A DNA stretch of 64,000 nt from Hondaea fermentalgiana (Eukaryota > Sar > Bigyra > Thraustochytrida > Thraustochytriidae). The translations under genes were made by a program, and so were the position numbers. Position 1 is the stretch's first letter, and each line of letters starts with the position of its first letter. Where the stretch lies: contig NPFB01000003.1 of the NCBI GenBank assembly GCA_014084085.1, positions 11,576 through 75,575 of the forward strand, read 5' to 3'. Positions 53,901 to 61,310 of this stretch are shown piece after piece. The notes under the pieces are model-generated. The model was not told where the DNA came from, did no database searches, and saw only the letters and a list, made by a program, of their open reading frames with translations.

Positions 53901-54221
53901 GGGGTGGCTCATGACCTTGCGGATCTGGTCCATTGTCACTCCCGGAAGCACCATGAGTGAATGTCTCACACGAAAGTTGTGCTCTGCTACCGAGAAGAAC
54001 TTGTTCCGAAGCTGCAAGTCATAGTTGGCATGGATACTGCCGCCGAGCGAGTTCTCGATGGGCACCACGGCAAAGTCTGCATCTCCCTTTGAGACGGCTT
54101 CGAAGACGGCGTCAAAGGACGTCAGACCTTGCGTCTGGATTGACGATCCAAGCAGCTCCAAGGCCGCCTGCTCGCTGTACGCGCCAGGCTCCCCTTGGTA
54201 CGCCACGCGCGGCCCGCTCAT
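50982..54221 (-). CDS. Trifunctional Phe/Tyr enzyme: prephenate/arogenate dehydratase (ACT) - arogenate dehydrogenase - aminotransferase
   Basis: 1079 residues in one exon, ATG at 54221 (MSGPRVAYQGEPGAYSEQAAL). Part 1 (about 1-345) is a PheA-type dehydratase with the TRF motif near 172 and an ACT domain carrying the LESRP phenylalanine-site motif and FIFYVDCIGS. Part 2 (about 397-655) is TyrA-like: NAD(P)-loop IGILGFGNFGQFLAK and LCTHPMFGPESGKYSW, most like plant arogenate dehydrogenase. Part 3 (about 670-1079) is a complete class-I aminotransferase: VGEPDFDPP, YTPVGG, NPCNPTG, SDEIYERL, PLP lysine Lys909 in NGFSKGYAMTGFR. Together they could convert prephenate to arogenate and on to Phe or Tyr. 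No transit peptide is visible, so the cytosol is likely. The ACT domain suggests feedback by Phe. Whether the substrates are prephenate or arogenate is inferred. Confidence 0.93.
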   Translation of the reverse strand: MSGPRVAYQGEPGAYSEQAALELLGSSIQTQGLTSFDAVFEAVSKGDADFAVVPIENSLGGSIHANYDLQLRNKFFSVAEHNFRVRHSLMVLPGVTMDQIRKVMSHPQALAQCDGFLRSHGLKGESSYDTAGSAKIIATENLHDCAAIASTLAADRYGLELLDSGIEDDEDNYTRFLLLSKRWLPLPPRPMHSAPSYPWKTSLVFSLVNYPGVLVRALSAFSFRDISLTKLESRPDKLRLQGLEVVVEGKADEQLIPSEDRELLERLRSAGADVTGPADVHASGSGATDVQGLGGAVEGDGKFQFIFYVDCIGSLSDAKVQNAIRHVSELARYLRVLGSYPKDAVLTDYVAEAVGVPAGTTMTAHRSATPPLREAAVGSSSSSVVSNASASMSSANKRLKIGILGFGNFGQFLAKTFARHHSVFGCSRADYSAEAKEIGATYCTSVEDMFRAAQGLDCLVISVSILSFEKVVRLIPSHLLKGVLVVDVLSVKTLPKNVLQVLLPEDADILCTHPMFGPESGKYSWRGLPLVYEKVRVNGSTSRGLVQADRRCEIFLDIFRRAGCRMVDMSCEMHDEAAAGSQFVTHFTGRMLAELQLRSTPINTKGFETLLSLVNNTCKDSFDLFSALYKCNPNSSAQLEGLENAMHHIMDQLRNQPTTEDASGAAAKTRLSRFVGRIQPSKTSETHALALELQRQGRDIVTTLTVGEPDFDPPQPVLDAVVEAAKTGKTRYTPVGGWYELKEAICNDYARRKGVQYEAGKHVLITHGGKQALFCAIMGLCDAGDEVVVPAPYWVSYPEIVRLSGAKPIIVDRQPSKDYILSPEDLRAALSPRTRILILCNPCNPTGCTYTEAELEGLAAVLREPQFRHVLVLSDEIYERLTYDGLEHKSFASIPGMFERTMIVNGFSKGYAMTGFRLAYLASPDERIMSAALKLQSQLNSCASSISQFAGIAALTQVPDEMLVPLYDQLRVKRDSIVSALRDIPHVVCPVPRGAFYVFPDVSYYLSKGFKSKSGRAISSATDLCSYLIQDHGLALPPGDAFGAAYGVRFSYAAAQSEIDKAVTRFRAGLEELLAEQSQ

Positions 54222-54440
54222 GGCTGCGACCACAGACGACGACGGCTGGGCTGCCTTTTCTTTCTTCTCGACGAGCTGTGTGCGTGCGTGGACACACGCG
54301 GACGACCGTGCGTGCTCGTGTGCCGTGTGCTCGTGTGCTCGTGTGCTTGCCTGTCTGCCTGCCTAGGCAGCCTGCCTGTACGTGCGCTTGCTTGCTTGCT
54401 TGCGTGCGTGCAAAGGTTGCCTTTGCAAGACTGCTTGCTG

Positions 54441-54486
<46 letters not shown>

Positions 54487-54501
54487 CTGCATGAGAGATC
54501 T

Positions 54502-54537
<36 letters not shown>

Positions 54538-57383
54538 GAGGGATAGCCGCACATTCTCCGAACGAAGACGACGACAACATGGGAGTGGGGGTGCCCGGTT
54601 CTCGCGCGCTTTGCTGTCATTGCTATCCGTGTGCGGCGGCCGTACCACTTACTGCACGAATGCGAATTACAAGCGAGCGGGACGGGCGGCGCGTCCGAAC
54701 CGAGCAAGCGGAGTGGATTGACTGGACTGACTGACTGACTGATTGACGTCTATGTAGTGAGTGAACCTGCGAGCAAGAATGAACCTGCGCGCAAAAAAGT
54801 CGCTAAAGCAGGCCAGAAGATGGCGGGTGGCACGCACGCACGCACGCACGGCCAGTATCTGACGATTATTTGAAATTGATTTTCACGAAATCTTAACTAT
54901 GGTTGGCTTCTTCGTTATCTGCATGCACATGTTCATCTGCAAGAGACACTAAAGGAGAAAGAGAGAGAGGTTACTATAGTTCAATTCAAATCATTAGGAA
55001 GAGGAAACGTAAAAGGGTCTTGCTGATTGAAGCAAAATAAATAAATTGCAAAGGATAAATGAATGAATCTCTTGTAGGAAGGAGCTTTGCAGGGGCTTCC
55101 TGTCACGACTGATTAGTGTGATGATAGTGTTAGCGCTCACAATAAAATGGGCTAGTCGGTGACACAGATGCACTTTTTCCTCTTTGCAGTCCCAAACAAA
55201 GCTGATTGATTGTTGATGACGAAAGTGGATAAGATAAGATAAATAAAGTTCACCGGATCGAATCAGATATCCCAACCCTGGCTCGGGTCTACAAAATTAT
55301 TGATGGAAGCCTTTGCTTTCCTTCCTATATTATGCCCCATTTGCTTTTATATTCTTCTATTCATTTGGTTATTGTAGTAGATAGCATGACTTCTTTTCAA
55401 AATGCGCTCCAAAATCTAAGTCGTGTTCTAACAGACTGAAATACAATTTTAATAAATACCGGCCATATAATTAAAAAATTATTTATTTTTGCCAAAATAC
55501 TACATTAAATTTGTAAGTAATAGAGCACAAAAGACATATAATATAAAATTTGGCTATATTTTAGACATTTTGTATATTTTGTAGTCTACTTATTGAATTT
55601 TTGATAGTTACTTTCATGTTCCTCTCCAAATGTGGAAAAGAACACAAAGCGCAATTTAAAATTACAAAAGTTCACAGAATATGCAGCATAGATGCGCGCA
55701 TGAATAGAAAAGGAATGTACCAACATCCATGCGCGAGGATAATTATTCTACACCTGGACACATTTTGATCCGTATATCCTTTATACCTAGTGTGCGCGAG
55801 TCTTCGGCTCACGTGTGCGTGCGATAAAAACCCGGCCTATCCAACCACGTATCGATTGCCTGGTGCGCACACCCCGACAAGGAAAAATCCATCAATAGGC
55901 TGATATTATGATCAGTTAATTCTTTGAAAATTTATGATAAATCAAGCTCGAAATTACATTCACGAAGCTGACAGGTATGAATTATGATAGCCATGAAGAA
56001 TCCCACCCGGGTCATCATTCATTCAGTCCGGCAATATAATATCTCCCTTCCCCTCGCTCTTTCTCATTCCCCGTCGCATTGGTAGTTTGCTGTTGTACGT
56101 CTTCTTTCATGAAGCTCACGAGATTTTTCTTTCTATGGCTCGATAGCAAGGATCGTGAGCGGACAAACATTCAAGCTCAATTTGCTGGTATGGACGTCTT
56201 TTTCATTTGCAGACATGTGATACATACTGCAGGTGAAATGAAATGGGAGTACTTGTCGAGTCGAGTTTCTTTTTCCACTTTTTTTCAAAGCCATGGCCGG
56301 ATCGGATTCAAGATCCACCGATTGTACTAACATATTCTCTTCTTTCCTTGCTTTGTCTTCCGAAAATGAACGGTGCTTTTTTTCTGGCTTCTTCTAAGTG
56401 CATACAATCCGGCATCTTGACTTCGCTAATTTGGCGTGGTCAAATACACGTTTTTTACTTCAGTCTATTGCACGCACGTGTAGAGAGAGACAAATGACCG
56501 ACAGATGAATCGATGACTGAATCGGCCTCAGGGGCAACTCTTTCTGTGCGCGAGTCGAAAGTGACGGCAGACGAATCTGATTCAATCAAGTCATCTCATC
56601 TTTAATCAACAATATGTCTCCGGCTAAAGTGCTTTTTGTGCGTCATATCAGACAGATGAGGTGGAGAGCGAGCTTGCGCTCGCTATCATGAAAAAAGGAA
56701 GCCAATCAACGAGCCAGGGACTTCAAGAAATCGTCCGTTCATCGACCGCAGCAAAGAATGACGCGTCGTGGCTCCGCAATGCCTGTGGCCACTGCTGATA
56801 TATACAGAATGAGATGACCTTCACAAGGGCTGGAAAAAAGATTTCTTTCTGACAGTGAATGCATGTAAGATGTTGATCGATAAACGAATTAATTGTGACT
56901 AGTGGACATGACTGGCAAGGTTGACGAGATGCTGCGAGTCTGCAAAGAGGGCTGGCTGGCTGGTTGACTGTGAGCCGTCAAGCACGTCCAGGAGATGCGG
57001 TAGGCGACGAGCAAGGCGTAGGTAGGTAGATCTATCTAGTGGCCAAATACGTCTTTATTCTGGCAAAGACAGAACAAAGACAGATCGAACGAATGCAATG
57101 AATGCTGTATCACAGACATACAACAGTCCGTCTTGGTAGGATGGAAAGGACGCTCGCTCTGCCTTGTCTCGCGAAACAATGCTAAAGCGGTGAGGAGATA
57201 TCTCGGGAGACGCATAGATCCGAACGTACGCAAGAGCGCGCGTCACGAACGTATGAACATGGGCATTTATGGCCTCACCGGAGTCTTTCTGGAAAACATC
57301 GCGATGGTCTTTGAATCAAGACATGCGTGCGGTGCGCGTGGCGTCTTTGACCTTGCCGGTGCAAAGATGGCCAGACATTCCAT

Positions 57384-57417
<34 letters not shown>
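54222..57417. other. 3.2-kb gene-free spacer with an AT-rich core
   Basis: Upstream side of the trifunctional gene, then a long spacer to the AC40 gene 3' end. The left 600 bp hold (CTG)n (54442-54485), (GA)n (54505-54533) and CACG repeats (54830-54850). From about 54860 the composition turns AT-rich; I counted 36 G+C in 55441-55620 (20%). 55620-57000 is intermediate. No gene, tRNA or recognised transposon ends were found. Confidence 0.65.
54442..54485. repeat. (CTG)n microsatellite in 5' leader
   Basis: About fifteen CTG/GCT units some 220 bp upstream of the trifunctional gene start, followed by (GA)14 at 54505-54533. Both would lie in the leader or promoter of that gene. Confidence 0.88.

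Positions 57418-57419
<2 letters not shown>
57388..57419. repeat. (CT)n microsatellite abutting the AC40 stop codon
   Basis: Sixteen CT units whose last bases form the TGA stop (minus strand, 57418-57420) of the AC40 gene. The mRNA would carry (AG)n immediately after its stop. Confidence 0.9.
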
Positions 57420-57422
<3 letters not shown>

Positions 57423-58365
57423 AGGTTGCCTGGAGGCTATGAAGATGGCGCTTCCAGGCGACAGCCTTGGCCTTGAGGACAAGGATGGCGCGACGAACAA
57501 TCTCGAGAGGAGGCAAGGAGCCGACGCTTTCTACGGAAAAGATAAAGTGGTCCGAGACGCGGTAAAGCTCCACGCAGCCCTTGAACTCGTCGAGGCGCAC
57601 GCATTCGCGACACATGGTGCATCGGCGTGGGTCCGTCGCGACGAGCGCACCCGAGTCCTCAATGTCAAAAACGTCGCGAGGGCAAGCCTGCTTGATTGCC
57701 TGAGCGAGCTCGCCGTTTGCGCGGGCCGTGTTTACGTCCACCTTGGGCATAATACGATACGTAGCGGTGGCGACGGGGGACCACTTTGCATGGTCCTGCC
57801 CCTTGCCGACAGTGCAGACTGCACGCAAATGAATTTGCTGGCCGGGCAGCAATTTGGCGAGCAAGATGTCGCTGTGCACGGGCCGCGGGTTGAACTTGGA
57901 CCAGTATTCCTTTTGGTCCGGGAATGCTGCAGTTTGGCTCTCGTCGGGCTGGAAGAGAAGATCCCGCGAGTAGACATTTTGCGGCTTGCCCTTGCAGGTG
58001 ATGGTGAGCTCAAAAAACAGAGCTTCGCCCTTGCGAACGTGACGCGGGTCGACGGCTAACGGTACCATGGCCACACGGTGCACAAGGACCTCATCGGGAA
58101 TGATCGACGTATTTTGCATCATACCGATTTGGTCCACGGCCACCGTCTCAACCTCGGCAATCATGATGCGTCGCAGGGCATTGGCGATGGCCGGGTCAGT
58201 GTTGCGGAGTTCGAAGCGGACACGCAATTTCTTTTCCTCCTCCGCTACGAGTTCGTCTTCATCAAAGGGCGGCACGAAGTCCACGCGCACCTCGTCGAGA
58301 CCCTTGAACTCTTGCTCGTGGCGTCCGAACAGCCGATGCGGCGCATCGTCGTCCACGCGAAACAT
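57418..58365 (-). CDS. POLR1C: RNA polymerase I/III subunit AC40 (RPAC1)
   Basis: 315 residues, one exon, ATG at 58365. AC40 is the alpha-like subunit shared by RNA polymerases I and III and pairs with AC19 in the assembly platform. The alpha-motif NTDPAIANALRRIMIAEVETVAVD is at about 53-76. It is followed by QNTSIIPDEVLVHRVAMVPL, which identifies AC40 rather than RPB3. CTMCREC near 250 is a Cys cluster in the insertion domain, and the C-terminal dimerisation helix (SLPPLEIVRRAILVLKAKA) is present. Length is slightly below the animal and yeast proteins (about 335-346). The N-terminal part (HEQEFKGLDEVRVDFVPPFDEDEL) is lineage-specific. Confidence 0.94.
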
Positions 58366-59133
58366 GCTGTTGATCTAGCTTCTGCTCCTGCTCCTGCTGC
58401 TGCTACTCGACCCGACTGCACGTAGCAGCGAAGTCTCGGACCTTGCTTGCCTCTGCCCTTGCCACTGCCACTGCCGCCGCCGCCGCTGCTGCAGGTGGTG
58501 CTGCGCGTCCCCCCGCTCGCCACTCGCCGCTCGCCTTGCGTCCGTGCCGGCCCGATCGAGCTCTGTGAGTGACTGGCTGGCCTGGCTGGCTGGCTGGCCC
58601 TTGCCTTGGCTGGCCTTTGCTTTGCTTTGGCCGTGGCTTGGCTTGGCTGACCTGCTCTTGCTTGCCTGCCTGTCTGCGGCTGATTGACTGGCTGGCTGGT
58701 TGGCCCAGTCAGTCAGTCAGTCAGTCAATCATTCGTTCACTGTGTGGCCGCCATGAAGATGACGAGGGGTCTGTCTGCCACAGTCTGATTCTTGCTTGAC
58801 AACGGTGATGACAGGCCTACAAGGAGCGCACGCGGCGGGTGCAGCTCCTGAAAAAAGTCAAAGCGCGCGTCATGGCTGGTCATCAGGCAGACAACGTATG
58901 ATTTACCATCGTCGGCGTTATCATCATTCATCAACCAAGATCACTGGCACCCGGCAAGCAACAACGAAAAATCGTTCCTTGAAGTTCGTTTGTTTGTAAA
59001 AGTCTCATATTTCTTTCTTGGCATTCGTTCTCATGCGTGCAGTGCTGTGGATGTGCAACGTTTTACTTTGCTGGCGTCACTGAAGACAACATAGAATCTG
59101 CACGGCAATGCCCTCATGTCAACCCATGCATTC
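58366..59133. promoter_or_regulatory. AC40 promoter region with CTGG/TTGGC repeats
   Basis: 768 bp between the AC40 start and the next minus-strand stop. It contains CTGGCTGG and CTTTGC-type imperfect repeats at 58566-58705 and a GTCA run at 58708-58726. No gene is supported. Confidence 0.6.
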
Positions 59134-59988
59134 TCAAAAGAGAAAGAGGGAAAGAAGCGCGACCACAGCGGCGAGCGACGGCAAGGCGAGCGATGCGCTG
59201 CTCGGTGGGCGCGTCACGGTATTGGGTGCAACTTCGTCGCACTTGTCGGCGATCGCGAAAAACTCTTCGAGCTCAGCACTCACCATATCTTCCTCTGTAA
59301 GCCCCGTGCTGTCGTCTGCACTGGACTTCTCGTCAGACTCTCCGTCGTACAAGTCTTCATCCTCTCCGTCCTCGCCAGTTTCCTGAAGAAAGCGACGAGT
59401 ACTGCTGCCCATACTCTCGTCTTGCATGCTTTGCTCCGCACACGCTTCCGTCATATTGAGCCCAGACTCTCCATCCATAGAGGCAGCCATAAACTCGGCA
59501 AGATCGCTGCACTCGTCGACACCCGAAAAGTTGGCCTGAAGGCCAAGTCCAAAGGCCTGCAAGGTCTCCGTGCTAAGGTAGAAGACGCACTGGAGGGCGT
59601 CGTAGCCAACAAAAGCCTCGGTGCACGTGTCGACGGTCATGTCACTGACATTGTAGTGTTCAGTAATATTCTCCATACGCACTGCGCCCATATCCGGAGC
59701 AAGGCTGGCATCGTTCTCGGACAACAGCTCCATGTAAGCGGTGTAGTTTTCTGGAATGCGTTGGAGCTCACAAATTACGTATTCATTGAGTCCATAGGCC
59801 TCAAGGCAGCGACCGAGAAAACTCTGTTCGTAGAGGGAGATGATCTGCTCGGTTGTCAGTTCGATGTTGACGCTAGCTCCAAGGTGTCTTTGGAGATATT
59901 GCACATTCACGGTGGGAACATTGAGACTCGTGCGCGCTGAGACGGTGGTGGCCGAAATGGCCAGAAGAACAAGACCAAAAACCTTCAT
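59134..59988 (-). CDS. Putative GPI-anchored, N-glycosylated secreted protein, function unknown
   Basis: 284 residues from the ATG at 59988. Residues 1-19 (MKVFGLVLLAISATTVSA) form a clean signal peptide. The last 22 residues (SSASLALPSLAAVVALLSLFLF) form a hydrophobic tail without a basic cytosolic end, typical of GPI attachment. Between them are at least five N-glycosylation sequons (NYT, NIT, NVS, NFS, NMT) and about eight Cys, likely disulfide-bonded. A long acidic linker follows (ETGEDGEDEDLYDGESDEKSS). This fits a cell-surface or cell-wall protein. I do not recognise the folded part. Single exon; diverges from the LRR gene. Confidence 0.75.
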   Translation of the reverse strand: MKVFGLVLLAISATTVSARTSLNVPTVNVQYLQRHLGASVNIELTTEQIISLYEQSFLGRCLEAYGLNEYVICELQRIPENYTAYMELLSENDASLAPDMGAVRMENITEHYNVSDMTVDTCTEAFVGYDALQCVFYLSTETLQAFGLGLQANFSGVDECSDLAEFMAASMDGESGLNMTEACAEQSMQDESMGSSTRRFLQETGEDGEDEDLYDGESDEKSSADDSTGLTEEDMVSAELEEFFAIADKCDEVAPNTVTRPPSSASLALPSLAAVVALLSLFLF

Positions 59989-61310
59989 GTTTGCTTTCTT
60001 CTTTTCTTGCTTGCTTCTTTGCTGTCTCCTCCAACTCGTCGAATCGTTCAGACTTTGCCACGTGCTGAGTCTTATCTTGATCTTCGTTTCGGAACTGCTT
60101 CATCTTTGTTCTTTGCCATGATTTCTTGTCCTTAGACTCTGTCGTAAACACAACGGGTCCAGGACAAAACAAAATTGGGAAAAAAAAGAGATTAGACTTT
60201 TAGAGTGCAGCACATTGCAGCGCAGTACAGCTTGGCGCGGCGCAGTGCAACGCGGTGCAATGGGGGCGTTGCTGAAGCCGTCAGGAATGTCCTTCAACGG
60301 ACTCTTGCGTTTCTCAAGATCACCAGACGAACAACCGTCCGCATCTCTGCCAGAACTACGGTCCTGCTCGATGTTCTTTACTGTTCGATACATCAGGCGC
60401 AAAGTTAGCTTGCCTGGCTGCAGCTGCGGGATCGGCGGCCCGGACGCTGCTCGCGGCGCCGCCTTAACGGAACATCGGAACTTCTTTTTTTCTTTCTTTT
60501 TTTCCATGGTGTATGACTTATCCTGTCCCTCAACCCACCCCGTCCCACCAGCCGGCAGGTCCACTGAGCGCTGTGTTCCACAAGTAAAAGTGACTCCCTA
60601 AGTTCTAGGTGGGAGGGAACTGGACCCAGGTATGGAACTCCAAGGCAGATTGCAAGAAATGCATGCAGCACTTCTTCACGCGCTCCGTGAGCATGTCTTG
60701 ACGAAAGACAGACCACGCGCATAAAGACCGTGTGACTCACATGTCGATTGATGAAGACATGCTTTGAAAGAATGATGCTAGGCCTATGTGACTCAGCTGC
60801 TAAAGACGTGCTTTGGGAGGATTTACAGGGAAGTGCTAACGCGAAAGCGAGACAAATCGCCAACTAACAGTCGGGTCTCAAAATTCCCGCCGCGGTCTGC
60901 ACAACGCATTTCAATTGTCGTTTCAAAGTTCGAACAATCATTGCGAACAATCGACGGAAATACGATTGAATGCAAAGCCGTGGAAGGGCTGCAAGTGCTG
61001 CTGGAGTTTCCAACTTGCCTGTCTCGCTGCCCGCACGCTGCGCCAGATCGGCTGCGAGGCCGTAGTTTGCGCCGTACACGTACACGTGACACACCTGACC
61101 TCACGACTTCGAGACAGAACTGACTGCTTGGCGTCGTGGCCGATCGCGACCACGCCGAGGTACTTCAAGCCCCTTTGTACCTCTGGGTGACTACCAAGGT
61201 CGCGGGGCAAGCCAAAAGATTGTCAGCGCGTCAGACTAATCCTTCATCGCTACTTCACGCCTCACGCCACGTTATTTCTCTGCGCAAGGCCGAACGAAGC
61301 GATCGAGACA
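59989..61310. promoter_or_regulatory. Divergent promoter region, GPI protein / LRR gene
   Basis: 1.3 kb between divergent starts. A GTGCAGC/GCGCAGTGCAACG-type imperfect pentamer stretch lies at 60203-60262, resembling one at 9372-9432. Otherwise nothing recognised; ORFs lack protein-like composition. Confidence 0.5.

Noticed and set aside
54860..57000. Transposon or viral remnant in the AT-rich spacer
   Set aside because: No open frame with recognisable enzyme motifs, no terminal inverted or long direct repeats were found; composition alone is insufficient.
57133..58059. 308-residue plus-strand frame across the AC40 gene
   Set aside because: Antisense to POLR1C/AC40, including the translated CT repeat as Ser/Leu; not a protein.
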